Assembly: GCF_900451095.1 (NCBI RefSeq)
Contig: NZ_UGHV01000001.1
Location: 1,240,001 to 1,304,000 of the forward strand
Source: Helicobacter canis
GTDB taxonomy: Bacteria; Campylobacterota; Campylobacteria; Campylobacterales; Helicobacteraceae
Direction: 5' to 3'
DNA length: 64,000 nucleotides
The notes beneath the pieces were generated by a model. The model ran no database searches, had not been told where the DNA came from, and saw only the letters and a program-made list of their open reading frames with translations. Position numbers and translations under genes: made by a program. Shown in pieces: positions 44,228 to 54,249 of this stretch (the stretch's first letter is position 1; every line of letters begins with the position of its first letter).

Positions 44228-45046
44228 GTGCTATGCGCATATAAGCCCACTATCGTGCTAAGTAATGATGGCTGGTATATCCCACGCACCAAGATAAAGG
44301 GCGTGCGCTATGTGCGCCTGTGGCATTTAAACGCGCCAAAGCACCTAAGCACGCGCAAAGCTCGCAATCTAGCCAATTTTGATACTTTAGTCGTGCTTTC
44401 ACAAAAAGAGCTAGCCACTTGGCAGAGCTATCATAAATGCGTGCGGGTGATCCCAAACTTCCTCCCACAAATCTCTAGCAAGCTTGCTAATCCTAGCACC
44501 AAAGTCGTGCTATCTGTGGGGCGACTAAGCGGAGAAAAGGGCTTTGATAGGCTGCTTGATATTTGGGCGATGGTGCAAGACCCCTCTAAAGAGCATTATA
44601 AGGAGACTTCGCAGTGGCAGCTACATATCGTAGGCAGTGGGAAGCTGCGAGAAAAGCTAGAATCCACTATCTTCCAAAAGGGCTTGAGAAAAAGCGTGCG
44701 TTTAGTGGGCTTTAGGCAGGATATGGAGCGCGTATATCTGGGGGCTAGTGTGTATGCGATGTGTAGCTACTTTGAGGGCTTTGGTATGGCACTAGCAGAG
44801 GCGTGCAGCTACGGGCTAGCGGGCATTGCCTTTGACATTGCCGCTGGTCCTAGCGATATTATTACACAAGGCAGAAGTGGGTATTTGATAGAAAATGGCG
44901 ATAAAGAGAGCTTTGCTACTAGGCTGTGTGAGCTAATGAGCGATGAGACAAAGCGCGCGGAGTTTGGCACAAATGCTAGGGAGCTTGTGGCACAAAACTT
45001 TAGCAAGCAAGCGGTAATGCCACAATGGCAGGAGGTGTTGCAGTAA
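44228..45046 (+). CDS. GT4 glycosyltransferase domain, separated by the (CT)8 tract
   Basis: 272 residues from a GTG. The frame is in fact open back to the CT tract at 44099 (HKPHTLAKRISQDPNN...). Features: LSNDGWYIP, VVLSVGRLSGEKGFDRLLDI, LHIVGSGKLREKL, VRLVGFRQDMERVYLGASVY, and the donor site CSYFEGFGMALAEACSYGL (E-x7-E). It has no ribosome binding site of its own, so without slippage it is probably not made. It is the second half of the GT2-GT4 enzyme. The last codons (TKRAEFGTNARELVAQNF) are the usual GT4 C-terminal helix. Confidence 0.85.
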   Translation: MLCAYKPTIVLSNDGWYIPRTKIKGVRYVRLWHLNAPKHLSTRKARNLANFDTLVVLSQKELATWQSYHKCVRVIPNFLPQISSKLANPSTKVVLSVGRLSGEKGFDRLLDIWAMVQDPSKEHYKETSQWQLHIVGSGKLREKLESTIFQKGLRKSVRLVGFRQDMERVYLGASVYAMCSYFEGFGMALAEACSYGLAGIAFDIAAGPSDIITQGRSGYLIENGDKESFATRLCELMSDETKRAEFGTNARELVAQNFSKQAVMPQWQEVLQ

Positions 45047-45206
45047 CAATAGCTAGATAGAAGCAAATCTAACAAATCCTAGAATCCACTTTTTACATTA
45101 ACGCCCATTTTCCTGTCATTGCGAGCGGATTGAAAATCCGCGTGGCAATCCAATGCAAATAAAGTGGCGTTGAGGTTTATGCGTGGCTTGAGATTTGAAG
45201 TAGAAT
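45047..45206. repeat. Short gap with one R1 and one R2 repeat
   Basis: R1 at about 45080 and an R2 palindrome at 45113-45152 (GTCATTGCGAGCGGATTGAA to GTGGCAATCCA), between converging genes. Confidence 0.6.
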
Positions 45207-47072
45207 CTAGCTTATAGATTCTATCTTTTGCCTATTAAAAAATACAATCTTAGCCACCTCCCACAACACACCAAAAGAGAGCAGGATAAAAAACACACTA
45301 AATCTAGGGAAAAATATAAAATCCGCCATTAAGCCCACAAAACTTAGGGCAAATAAGACATTATACCGCCAAAATAGCCCCAACAGCACAACGCTAAATG
45401 CAATGATAAAAAACACGGAGATTTCCATTACCCCCCAAAGGCTATAAGCATAACTATTTAGGGCTGTATGGAGATATTGCATACAAAATAAAATCATAGC
45501 ACTAAAACAAAGCACAAGACAAAGCCTAAGATGCATAAAGCCTTGATATGTAGAATCTGCTCCTGTGTGTTTTGTGAGAAGAAACAAAAACAGCAAAACA
45601 AAGGACATAACAAAAAAGCCAAATAGAGAATCAAAACCAAGTGTCGTGTAGGAAGGATTATGTGCAAACTCGCCAAAAAAGTGCAAATAATTAAAACTTT
45701 TAAAAAAGAGAATGCCCACATATATGCTAAATAGCAAAAGCAAGAGCAAGGCAAAATGCTCTATTTTGAGCCTTTGCAAACTTAAGCTAAGAGAGAAGCC
45801 AAGTAACGCTACAACGCCCTTGACTAACGCAAAAAATGCAATGCCATTAAAGAATAAGCCTAGAAAGATTAGCCCACTGATACTGCCGCATATCCATAGC
45901 TTAGAAAATAGCCTTATAAACTTCCCAAAGAAGCTTTCACTCTCACCAAAAAATCTCACGCAATAAAAGCCAATCATCGCAAAAATATACAATGCAATAG
46001 CATTAAAAATACCACTATATAAAATCATATATCTTTTATCAAAAAAATAGTCACTCATTATACAATCATATATCCATATTATGCCAAGAACCCCCACAAA
46101 CGCCTTTTGCCTTATATGCCATATTAAAAGCGGCAAAAAGCAGAGCATAGCGGGTATAATCGTTACCTCTTTTTCAATATCTGCAAAGCGATATGGATAT
46201 ACGCTTAAAGCTGTAATCAAATATGTCAAAACACCATATGCGGCTATAAAGAGCCAGATTTTCATATATGTCCCGCTATATTGCCATAGTCCCAAAAGCA
46301 CAAGCCCCATTCCACCATAAAACATATAAAGAAAGCAAACAGAATCACCATAAGCATAGATAAAATTTACCACAGGACTAAAGCCTATAAGCAAAAATCC
46401 CGCACTTATAAGCCCAATGCCTAGAAGCATTTTTTTAGAATTTAGACTAAATTGTCTTATGTCTAAAACTTTTGTGAGATTTGGCAAAAGGATAATGCTA
46501 TAAAACAAGCCTATCAAAGCACCAACCACAGCAAAAAAGATAGTAGCAATCTTTTCCCATTCATTTATCTCCCCTGCCAAAGCACCCCATAAACACCCCA
46601 CACAAATCACAAGAGAGATGTAAAAATATTTTGGCGTAATAAAGCGGATAAAAAAGCGTGAAAAGTAAGAGGGCTTAGAATCTGCCAAGCTAGAATCTAT
46701 GGGGCGAGCTGGTTGCTCTATCAACTCCTTATGCAACTCCTTGTGCAAAGTCTTTAGCCTTTTAGCTGTGATTCTTACATTGAGTGCAAAAAGCACCAAA
46801 CCACCTACAATGCCTATAATCATCATTACGATAAGAATGCTATCTGCAATGTTAAAGAGTGCGGATAAAAGCAATGATAATATCGCCCAGACGCCCCCAC
46901 CTAAAAGCAGCACTAAAATCACTTCAGCAAAAATCACCCGCCAATATCTCTCACTCTCCATAAGGCTAAGGCTTTTACATCTTATAAGCTCATCTAGCTC
47001 AAATCTTAGCTCTCTAAAAAGCATTACTAAAGCTACAAAGGGGGAGAGAATATATTGCTTCAAAGCCAACAT
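45207..47072 (-). CDS. Large polytopic membrane protein, unknown function
   Basis: About 621 residues from the ATG at 47072 (AAGGATCC upstream), with roughly 15 or more hydrophobic helices and few long loops, so integral to the inner membrane. The first 130 residues have two helices around a basic loop with the pattern KTLHKELHKELIEQ (a 12-bp tandem duplication in DNA). I recognise no family for certain; a DUF4153-like shape is possible. It is visibly AT-richer than its neighbours and almost free of R1-R4 repeats inside, which suggests separate ancestry. It stands alone, converging with the GT4 gene. Confidence 0.6.
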   Translation of the reverse strand: MLALKQYILSPFVALVMLFRELRFELDELIRCKSLSLMESERYWRVIFAEVILVLLLGGGVWAILSLLLSALFNIADSILIVMMIIGIVGGLVLFALNVRITAKRLKTLHKELHKELIEQPARPIDSSLADSKPSYFSRFFIRFITPKYFYISLVICVGCLWGALAGEINEWEKIATIFFAVVGALIGLFYSIILLPNLTKVLDIRQFSLNSKKMLLGIGLISAGFLLIGFSPVVNFIYAYGDSVCFLYMFYGGMGLVLLGLWQYSGTYMKIWLFIAAYGVLTYLITALSVYPYRFADIEKEVTIIPAMLCFLPLLIWHIRQKAFVGVLGIIWIYDCIMSDYFFDKRYMILYSGIFNAIALYIFAMIGFYCVRFFGESESFFGKFIRLFSKLWICGSISGLIFLGLFFNGIAFFALVKGVVALLGFSLSLSLQRLKIEHFALLLLLLFSIYVGILFFKSFNYLHFFGEFAHNPSYTTLGFDSLFGFFVMSFVLLFLFLLTKHTGADSTYQGFMHLRLCLVLCFSAMILFCMQYLHTALNSYAYSLWGVMEISVFFIIAFSVVLLGLFWRYNVLFALSFVGLMADFIFFPRFSVFFILLSFGVLWEVAKIVFFNRQKIESIS

Positions 47073-47282
47073 CAAGGATCCTTAGAAATGTGAAAATATA
47101 AAGTGTAGAGCGTGGATTATACATTAAAATTTTTGGTGCATAAAAGCTAAATATGCTTAAGGCACGATCTTAAGCGTGTAGAAAATCATATAAAGGCATA
47201 AAGCCTACAAGGCTAGATTCTACTTGTGCTAGAATCCATTTTTAACCACACAAATACACAAAGCAAAACACAAAGGCAAAAG

Positions 47283-48395
47283 ATGATTTGGCTTGATATT
47301 ATTGACCCAAAATATGTGCTGTTTTTTAAGCCCATTTTACCAAGGCTTAAGGCTTTAGGTTCTGTGATTGTTACCACGCGTGAGAGTAAGGACTATGATG
47401 AGTGCTTGAGACTTTTAGAGCTTTTTAACATAGAGCATTATTGCGTTGGCGGCTATGGCGGGGCAAGCAAACTAGGCAAGTTTGAAGCAAGAATCAATCG
47501 TCAAAAGGGCTTTTTGGAGCTTTTTGCAAGGCTTAATGCAATGCCAAAGATTTTTATCACCGGAGCTAGTGTTGATGGCGTGCAGTGTGCGTATGGGCTA
47601 GGGATACCGGTGGTGCATTTTGCTGATACGCCGGTGGCTGATGAAAAGTTTTGCTTAGAATCTGTAACGATTTTATCCCGCTTAACGCTTCCGCTTTCTC
47701 ATCTTGTATTCCGCCCTTTTGTCGTGCCTGAGATTTGCTATACAAGCTTGGGGCTAGATTCTACTCAAGTGGTGGAATATGGCTTTATTGATGTGGCATT
47801 ATGGCTAGATTCTATCCCCTTGCATTATGAGCTAGAATCGCCGCAGAGAAAGGCATTTTGCGAGAATCTAGGGCTAGATTCTGCTTTGCCTATTATTTTG
47901 GTGCGTGAAGAGGAGTATAAGGCTCATTATGTCAAGCATAAATTGCCAATTATTTATGAGAGCTTTGCCCTTTTGGCACAAAAGATTAAAGCCAATGTGC
48001 TGTGTATGCCCCGCTATGGTAAAGATGAGCTAGAATCTTGCCTTGCAGAGCTTCCACAAGATGCACAAAGTCGCTTTAAGATTTTGCACCATAAGCTAGA
48101 GCCAAAGGATTTTTATCCCTTTGTTGATGTGCTTTTAGGCGGGGGTGGGACTATGAATCTAGAGGCGTGCTATCTTGGCATACCTGTGATTTCCACTCGC
48201 TCGATCTTGCTTTTTCACGATAGATTTTTGCTTGATAATGCTTTGATGAAACACGCTAAAAGTGCCACTGAAGCGGTGGAGGGCATTGCAGAGATTCTAT
48301 CCAAACCGCGTTTATACAAAAGGCAAGATTGCCTTTTTGCGAAAAATGGCATAGATATAGATATGTTTATCTCGCATATCAAGGCGTTGTTATAG
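47283..48395 (+). CDS. DUF354 family glycosyltransferase-like protein
   Basis: The start was set at MIWLDIIDPKYVLFFKPILP (AAAGG upstream); the open frame begins 19 codons earlier. About 370 residues with a GT-B-like (UDP-GlcNAc 2-epimerase/MurG-like) layout: IIDPKYVLFFKPILPRL at the N-terminus, SVDGVQCAYGLGIPVVHFAD, and the C-terminal GGGGTMNLEACYLGIPVIS donor-type loop. The family is conserved in archaea and bacteria, mostly near polysaccharide genes, without a fixed reaction. It stands alone on the plus strand. Few repeats inside; its LDS codons reuse GATTCT. Confidence 0.8.
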   Translation: MIWLDIIDPKYVLFFKPILPRLKALGSVIVTTRESKDYDECLRLLELFNIEHYCVGGYGGASKLGKFEARINRQKGFLELFARLNAMPKIFITGASVDGVQCAYGLGIPVVHFADTPVADEKFCLESVTILSRLTLPLSHLVFRPFVVPEICYTSLGLDSTQVVEYGFIDVALWLDSIPLHYELESPQRKAFCENLGLDSALPIILVREEEYKAHYVKHKLPIIYESFALLAQKIKANVLCMPRYGKDELESCLAELPQDAQSRFKILHHKLEPKDFYPFVDVLLGGGGTMNLEACYLGIPVISTRSILLFHDRFLLDNALMKHAKSATEAVEGIAEILSKPRLYKRQDCLFAKNGIDIDMFISHIKALL

Positions 48396-48517
48396 TGGCA
48401 AGAAACCTAAGCTTCAAAGAACTAAGCCCCAAAAGTCTATGCACTCATTCCCGCACAAATCTCCAACACTAAAAGCAGCAAACCTAAGCGGTGGCTTGGC
48501 ATTAGTGTAGATAGTGG

Positions 48518-49681
48518 CTAGACTTGCGCAAATCGCTCTAAAAATGCGCGAAATACGCGATAGAGCTGCTCTACTTCTGTGATTTTCACGCGCTCATCTA
48601 TGCTGTGGATTGTGTCATTGCACACGCCAAATTCTATCGCCTCTATGCCAAACTCTTGGCAAAATCGCGCATCACTTGTCCCGCCGCTTGTGCTGCACTT
48701 TGGGGTGATACCACATACTTTTTGAATGCTTGCACTAAGCGTGTGTATCAGCCTAGAATCCTGCTTGCAGATAAAGGGCTTGGCACTTTGCTTTAGGCTA
48801 AGCGTGTAGGAAATGCCGACATTTTTTGCGCACACTGCTTGCATAATGGATTCTACATACTCTTGCACGCGTTCTTTAGGGGTAGCAGGAGAATTGCGCA
48901 CATTAAACATAATCTTTAGCGCGCTAGGCGTTACATTGACCACCTCTAAGCCGCCGCGCATATCGGTGATGACAAGCTTTGTAGGGGCAAAATCCCTATC
49001 CCCAGAGTCTAGCTCCACTCCAGCAAGCTTGCCAAGGCTAGATCCTAGGGCTTCTATGGGGTTTATGCACTTGCTAGGGTATGCGGCGTGTCCTTGCTTG
49101 CCAAAAATCTCTAGCACGCCATTGATACTGCCTCTGCGCCCATTTTTGATCGTATCGCCTAGAATGCTAGAGCAAGTAGGCTCGGCGACTATGGCGTGCG
49201 TGGGCAGTAGATCGCGCTTGGCTAGCTCTTGTAGCGCATAGGCAGTGCCATAAGTGCCATCTCCTTCTTCATCGCTTGTGAGCAAAAGTGAGAGCATAAT
49301 GGGGGCTGTGGCAGCGGCTTTGGCACAATCTAGTAGCGCGTAGATACAAGCAGCGACCCCTGCTTTCATATCCTGCGCTCCACGCCCATAGATATAGCCA
49401 TTTTCCACCACCGCGCCAAAGGGATCCACACTCCAGCCATCTCCCACAGGCACGACATCAATATGCCCCATAAAGCAAAAATGCTTTGCTGGCTTAGGGC
49501 TTTTGCCTAGCGTGATATGGGCAAAGAGATTGCGCGTGTCGTGTTTATCAATATGCAGGCACTCAAAGCCAGCTTCTAGCAATAAGGCTTTGATAGGCTC
49601 ATAAATACCGCATTCTTGTGGGGTGATCGTGGGGTAGGTGAGTAGTTTTGCCAGAAAATCTACGCATTGTTGCGCTTGCAT
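48518..49681 (-). CDS. dapE: Succinyl-diaminopimelate desuccinylase
   Basis: Last but two step of diaminopimelate/lysine synthesis. The start was set at MQAQQCVDFLAKLLTYPTIT (AGGAGACACA upstream). The metallopeptidase M20 motifs are present: CFMGHIDVVPVGDGW (first zinc histidine), GRGAQDMKAGVAACIYALL, SDEEGDGTYGT (Asp-Glu-Glu) and SGGTSDARFCQEFGIEAIEF. 388 residues. It lies downstream of mnmG, as in Helicobacter pylori. No repeat inside. Confidence 0.95.
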   Translation of the reverse strand: MQAQQCVDFLAKLLTYPTITPQECGIYEPIKALLLEAGFECLHIDKHDTRNLFAHITLGKSPKPAKHFCFMGHIDVVPVGDGWSVDPFGAVVENGYIYGRGAQDMKAGVAACIYALLDCAKAAATAPIMLSLLLTSDEEGDGTYGTAYALQELAKRDLLPTHAIVAEPTCSSILGDTIKNGRRGSINGVLEIFGKQGHAAYPSKCINPIEALGSSLGKLAGVELDSGDRDFAPTKLVITDMRGGLEVVNVTPSALKIMFNVRNSPATPKERVQEYVESIMQAVCAKNVGISYTLSLKQSAKPFICKQDSRLIHTLSASIQKVCGITPKCSTSGGTSDARFCQEFGIEAIEFGVCNDTIHSIDERVKITEVEQLYRVFRAFLERFAQV

Positions 49682-49808
49682 TGTGTCTCCTGTGTGCGTT
49701 TGTGTCAATGTGGCTTAGACTAGAATCCACTTTTGCAAGTAGATTCTAATATAGATTGCCACGCTGCCGTTGTCGGCTCGCAATGACAAAGATAGATCCT
49801 AGTAGAAT

Positions 49809-52328
49809 CTAGGATAATGACTCTAGGCTGCTGCATTGCTTGCTTGAAGCTATATTGCTGCTAGAATCCACTTTTGCTCTTTTTGCCTGCAAATGCAAGT
49901 GTAAATGCAGCACATCAAGGCTAGCAGGCGTTATGCCACTAATTTTAGAGGCATCAAAGAGCGTTTTAGGGCGTGCGATTGAGAGCTTCTCCACCACTTC
50001 AAGCGATAGCCCAGAAATCCCTTGATAGCAAAAATCTTCCGGGATTGTGGCTTGGAGCTGGGCGTGCATATTATCAATACTTGCTTGCTGCTTTTGGATA
50101 TAGTCGTGGTATTTTGCTTGTATGTGGATTTGCTCTTTTGCGGCGGAGCTGAAGTGTGAAAACGCCGGGATTTTGGTTTCTGGTGTTGGCTTTTTACTAA
50201 AGAAACCTGCTTGCGTGCCCCCGCCTTGCTTTGCCACGCCGCTATCGTGGCTCGCAATGACAGAAAATAAGGCGTTATCACTAGAATCCAACTTCACACT
50301 AGAATCCACTTTTCCACTTTTTTGTGCGTTGTTTAAAAAAGTGGATTCTAGGTTTTGCGTCTTTGTTTGTATGGATTGCCACGAAAATCCTTGCGGATTT
50401 TCTCGCAATGACGATAAATGAGCGTTGCCGCTAGAATCCACTTTTTTACTTTGCGGCTGATTTTTATTTGCGGTGAATTTTTCACACTCGGCTTGTTTTT
50501 CTTCTTCAAGGATTCTAGGCATTGCGGTGGGGCTTTCGTAGTTTTTTGGGGATTTACTAAAGAAACCTGCTGCGGCTTCGCCTTGCACCGCTTCGCTTGT
50601 TTTGGGGGCAGAGCTAGACTGATGGTCTGCGGTTGCCTCCAAATCCCCAAAATCTGCGGAATGCCTACCCAAAGCCGAATCCCCACCAAGTAAAGCCGAA
50701 TCCCCCTTAGAATCCTGCTCACTGCGTAAAAACCCCTCTAGCGCGTCAAAATCCCTAAACCCATCTTTACCTACGATATGTAGTAGCGCGGTTTTTTGGT
50801 TGATGGGGGGGAGATTGAGCTGGGCTAGGAAGCTTTGGGCGCGTTTGTTTGGCGTGATGAAGTGCGTGTGTAAAAACGCTAGGGCTTGTGCTATATCTTG
50901 CTTATCACGCGCAAAACGCTCGATATGCTCCCTACTCATTGTGCCAAGCTCTCTAGCATAGCCTAGCAAGCGATAGATCGCATTATCTTCGCGCAGTAGC
51001 AGCCGATATTCTGCGCGAGAGGTAAAGACGCGGTAAGGCTCATTTGTGCCTTTGGTTACAAGATCATCAATCATCACGCCGATATAGCTCTCATCTCGGC
51101 GCAACACAAGCTCTTTGCGAGGGAAGTGGAAGCGATCTGGCGCGATGTCTTGCAAGGAGAGCGTGGCATTGATCCCAGCTAGTAGCCCTAGTGCGGCGGC
51201 TTCTTCATAGCCTGTGGTGCCATTGATCTGCCCGGCTAGGTAGAGGGAGTGTATGGCTTTGGATTCTAGAGTGTGGTGGAGCTGGGTGGGCAAGACATAG
51301 TCGTATTCTATGGCATAGCCATAGCGCGTGATTATGGCATTTTCAAGCCCCGGGATAGAGGCGATCACTTGCTCTTGCACATCATAGGGCAGAGAGGTGG
51401 AGAGACCATTGACATAGTATTCCGTGGCGTGCGTGGTTTGCGGCTCTAAAAACAGCTGGTGGCGAGATTTATCGGCAAAGCGCGAGATTTTATCTTCAAT
51501 ACTTGGGCAATAGCGCGGACCTACACCATTGATCTGTCCGGTAAAGAGCGGTGCGCGGTGGAAATTCTCGCGGATAAGCTCGTGTGTGCGCTCTGTGGTG
51601 TAGGTGATATAGCAGGGCAGCTGCGTGGGGGTAAATTCGCTTGTCGTGTAGCTAAAGTGCGGCGGATTCTCATCGCCAGAGTGCTGCTCTAAATGCGTAA
51701 AATCAATGCTAGATCCCAAAATCCTAGGGCAAGTCCCTGTCTTTAGCCGCCCAAGAGTAAGTCCCAAATCGCGCAATGATGTGCTTAAATCATTGCTCGC
51801 ACTCTCGCCAAAGCGACCATTTTCTAAACGATTTTCGCCGATATGCACAAGCCCTTGCAAAAATGTCCCTGTGGTGATGATAAGCTTGTGTGCGTAATAG
51901 TCCTTGCCGATATTGGTGCGCACACCTATGGCTTTCTGCCCTGTGCTATCAAGCAGGATTTCTTTGACCATCGCTTGAGAGATAGTGAGATTGGGCGTGT
52001 TTAGGGCGAGATTGCGCGCATAGATCCTGTATAAATCCATATCGATTTGCGCTCTTGTGCCACGCACCGCAGGACCTTTTGAGGCATTGAGTATGCGGTA
52101 TTGTATCCCGCATTTATCAGTGATCTTCCCCATAACGCCCCCTAGCGCATCGACTTCTTTGACCAAATGCCCCTTGCCTAAGCCGCCTATGGCAGGATTG
52201 CAGCTAGCTAGGGCGATATTTTCGACTAAGATAGTGAGCATACACACTCGTGCGCCCATTCTAGCAGCGATACAAGCCGCCTCTAAGCCCGCGTGCCCCC
52301 CACCTACGACAAGAACATCATAGACCAT
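49809..52328 (-). CDS. mnmG: tRNA uridine-34 modification FAD enzyme with a ~190-residue repeat insertion
   Basis: With MnmE it installs the 5-carboxymethylaminomethyl group at U34 of several tRNAs. FAD site [15 protein letters not shown] (4-18), family signatures GPKYCPS-like [12 protein letters not shown] (269-280) and [14 protein letters not shown] (364-377). The C-terminal helical domain starts at about 480, is broken at about residue 537 by R1, R2, R3 and R4-coded sequence (to about 730), then resumes with [12 protein letters not shown] and [14 protein letters not shown]. 839 residues against about 620 in the family. An extra R1-coded tail (AKVDSSS) follows. The essential helical domain continues in frame, so a disordered loop is likely. 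Confidence 0.9.
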   Translation of the reverse strand: MVYDVLVVGGGHAGLEAACIAARMGARVCMLTILVENIALASCNPAIGGLGKGHLVKEVDALGGVMGKITDKCGIQYRILNASKGPAVRGTRAQIDMDLYRIYARNLALNTPNLTISQAMVKEILLDSTGQKAIGVRTNIGKDYYAHKLIITTGTFLQGLVHIGENRLENGRFGESASNDLSTSLRDLGLTLGRLKTGTCPRILGSSIDFTHLEQHSGDENPPHFSYTTSEFTPTQLPCYITYTTERTHELIRENFHRAPLFTGQINGVGPRYCPSIEDKISRFADKSRHQLFLEPQTTHATEYYVNGLSTSLPYDVQEQVIASIPGLENAIITRYGYAIEYDYVLPTQLHHTLESKAIHSLYLAGQINGTTGYEEAAALGLLAGINATLSLQDIAPDRFHFPRKELVLRRDESYIGVMIDDLVTKGTNEPYRVFTSRAEYRLLLREDNAIYRLLGYARELGTMSREHIERFARDKQDIAQALAFLHTHFITPNKRAQSFLAQLNLPPINQKTALLHIVGKDGFRDFDALEGFLRSEQDSKGDSALLGGDSALGRHSADFGDLEATADHQSSSAPKTSEAVQGEAAAGFFSKSPKNYESPTAMPRILEEEKQAECEKFTANKNQPQSKKVDSSGNAHLSSLRENPQGFSWQSIQTKTQNLESTFLNNAQKSGKVDSSVKLDSSDNALFSVIASHDSGVAKQGGGTQAGFFSKKPTPETKIPAFSHFSSAAKEQIHIQAKYHDYIQKQQASIDNMHAQLQATIPEDFCYQGISGLSLEVVEKLSIARPKTLFDASKISGITPASLDVLHLHLHLQAKRAKVDSSSNIASSKQCSSLESLS
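50545..50652. repeat. R4 hairpin, class 2, inside mnmG
   Basis: TTTTGGGGATTT (50545-50556) pairs with AAATCCCCAAAA (50641-50652). The left arm carries an R3-type insertion (ACTAAAGAAACC...). Apex AGAC-TGATG-GTCT (50617-50629) is the complement of the cassette in 18542-18590. Confidence 0.7.
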
Positions 52329-52330
52329 AC

Positions 52331-53503
52331 TTACACCAAGCCTTGCATAAAATGCGCTATACGCGCGATACCAGCGGTGATTTGCTCTGTGCTACACGCA
52401 AAGCTTAGCCGCACAAAGCCATCTGCCCCAAAGGCACTGCCGGGCACTAGAGCTATCCCCTCTTGCTCTAAGAGCTGCTTACAAAACTCCATAGAATCCC
52501 CACCGCAAGCACTCCCTATGGAGATAAAGAGATAGAACGCACCTTGAGGGGAAAGCGTGTGCAGCCCTTGAATCGCGTTGATACTAGATACTGCTAGATC
52601 CCTGCGGGCTAAAAATGCTTGGCGCATTGCTTCTATCTGCGTATCCACACCACCTTCTAGGGCGATGATAGAAGCCTTTTGCGTGATTGAGTTGATATTT
52701 GAAGTGCATTGGGATTGGAGATTTGTCATAAGCTTGATAAGCGTAGTATCAGCACTTGCGCAATAGCCCATACGCCAGCCTGTCATTGCCACAGATTTGC
52801 TAAGCCCATTGATCGTGATAGTGCGCTCAAACATATCTTGGCTAATGCTCCCCACAGAGACAAACTCCCCATCATAGAGCAGCTTTTCATACATCTCATC
52901 GGCGATTACGACAATATCGCTGCCGTGCAGCACTTGTGCTATGGACTCTAGCTCCTGCTTGGTATAGACCATACCGGTGGGGTTTGATGGCGTGGTAAGC
53001 ACAAGGGCTTTTGTCCTAGGCGTGATTGCTTGGCGCAAGGACTTAGCAGTGATTTTAAAGCCATTTTGCTCATTTGTCTCTATGAAAACATTGCTCCCAC
53101 CGCTATAAGCTACAAGCTCGGGGTAGGTTACCCAATAAGGTGATGGGATTATGACTTCATCGCCTTTATCAATCAATGCTTGAAACACATTGAAAAGCGA
53201 CTGCTTCGCGCCATTACTCACTAGAATCTGCTTTGGCTCATAGCATAAGCCATTTTCTCGCTCTAGCTTATTGGCGATTGCTTGCTTTAGCTCTGGGATC
53301 CCTGCTACTTGCGTGTATTTGGTAAATCCTTCATCAAGTGCGGCTTTTGCAGCAAGCTTAATAGGCTCTGGCGTGTCAAAGTCTGGCTCCCCAGCAGAAA
53401 AGCTTAGAATATCACGCCCTTGTGCTTTGAGCGTGGTAGCAAGGGTAGAGATAGCGATAGTGGCGGACTCTTGGAGATTGGTAATGCGGCTAGAGTAGGT
53501 CAT
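52331..53503 (-). CDS. aspC: Aspartate aminotransferase (class I)
   Basis: 390 residues, cytosolic PLP enzyme exchanging amino groups between aspartate and 2-oxoglutarate. [20 protein letters not shown] (34-53), [43 protein letters not shown], the PLP lysine in [20 protein letters not shown] and the C-terminal [11 protein letters not shown] (substrate Arg) are all present. AAGGAGCATTT precedes the ATG; it ends two bases before mnmG. Subgroup I-gamma; other 2-oxo acids may be accepted. No repeats. Confidence 0.92.
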   Translation of the reverse strand: MTYSSRITNLQESATIAISTLATTLKAQGRDILSFSAGEPDFDTPEPIKLAAKAALDEGFTKYTQVAGIPELKQAIANKLERENGLCYEPKQILVSNGAKQSLFNVFQALIDKGDEVIIPSPYWVTYPELVAYSGGSNVFIETNEQNGFKITAKSLRQAITPRTKALVLTTPSNPTGMVYTKQELESIAQVLHGSDIVVIADEMYEKLLYDGEFVSVGSISQDMFERTITINGLSKSVAMTGWRMGYCASADTTLIKLMTNLQSQCTSNINSITQKASIIALEGGVDTQIEAMRQAFLARRDLAVSSINAIQGLHTLSPQGAFYLFISIGSACGGDSMEFCKQLLEQEGIALVPGSAFGADGFVRLSFACSTEQITAGIARIAHFMQGLV

Positions 53504-53845
53504 AAATGCTCCTTGACTTAAGAGATGATTGCAGTGCGCTATTTTAGCAGATTTTGACTTTGGGCGTGTGGGCTAATGCTTTAGGGATTCTTGCTTTTCT
53601 TCTAGGAAAAAGTATCGCTCATAGCTAGAATCTAGCTCTTTGGTGATAGATTCTAGCTCCTTTGCCAATGCCACCACACCATAGCGCGCTAGGCTTGTCT
53701 CATCGCTAAGTCGCTGCTCGATGAGCTGCTTTTGTGCTTCTAGGGATTGTATGCGATCTGGTAGGCTATCTAGCTCGCGCTGTTCGTTGTAGCTTAGTTT
53801 TTTATTTTTGGGCGTTGGCTTTTGCGCGCTTTTGCGGGAGTCTGC

Positions 53846-53893
53846 GGCGGGGGCTTGCTCATTACCGCTTAGGTAAATCCCTTCGCCCCCGCC
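53846..53893. repeat. R4 hairpin, class 1
   Basis: GGCGGGGGC (53846-53854) pairs with GCCCCCGCC (53885-53893) around TTGCTCA-TTACC-GCTTA-GGTAA-ATCCCTTC. An R3 unit lies just beyond. Confidence 0.75.
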
Positions 53894-54120
53894 TTGACAA
53901 CCCACAAAATCATCGCAAAACAAGGGATACCGCTCGCCGTTAAGCGATGTTTCTTTAGAATCCATACATTCTGCGCTAGCAGAATAACCACTCCTAGAAT
54001 CCGCTTTTGTGCTATGGATCGCCACGCCGACTTCATCGGCTCGCGATGACGATTGATTTTCTCGTTTAGCCTGATTTGCTTCTCCTAAGATTCTAGGACT
54101 TGCGGTGGGGCTGTGGGAGC

Positions 54121-54180
54121 TTTGGCGTTTTTGTGGAAGGTTAGCGGACTCCCTGTCCGTGCCTTCCGCAAAAACGCCAA
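54121..54180. repeat. R4 hairpin, class 5
   Basis: TTTGGCGTTTTTG (54121-54133) pairs with CAAAAACGCCAA (54169-54180); inner GGAAGG/CCTTCC; apex CGGAC-TCCCT-GTCCG (54145-54159). Confidence 0.65.
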
Positions 54181-54249
54181 CACTGCCGCATTGCTCACCC
54201 AAGACTGAATCGCCTAGCAAGAAAAGTGGATTCTAGGAGTTTTGTGAGC

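Larger units (their letters stand above)
53573..54220 (-). pseudogene. C-terminal remnant of an ABC-F ATPase, preceded by repeats
   Basis: Only the last ~75 residues look like protein: KKLSYNEQRELDSLPDRIQS, then LEAQKQLIEQRLSDETSLAR and LAKELESITKELDSSYERYF, a coiled coil typical of the Uup-type C-terminal domain of ABC-F proteins, which act on ribosomes or DNA. The two ATPase domains that should precede it are absent; the upstream codons are R2/R3/R4 repeat sequence (SSRADEVGVAIHS, SKETSLNGERYPLF), and the next gene begins 30 bases further. I read it as a truncated gene whose front was lost to repeat-associated deletion. Confidence 0.65.
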
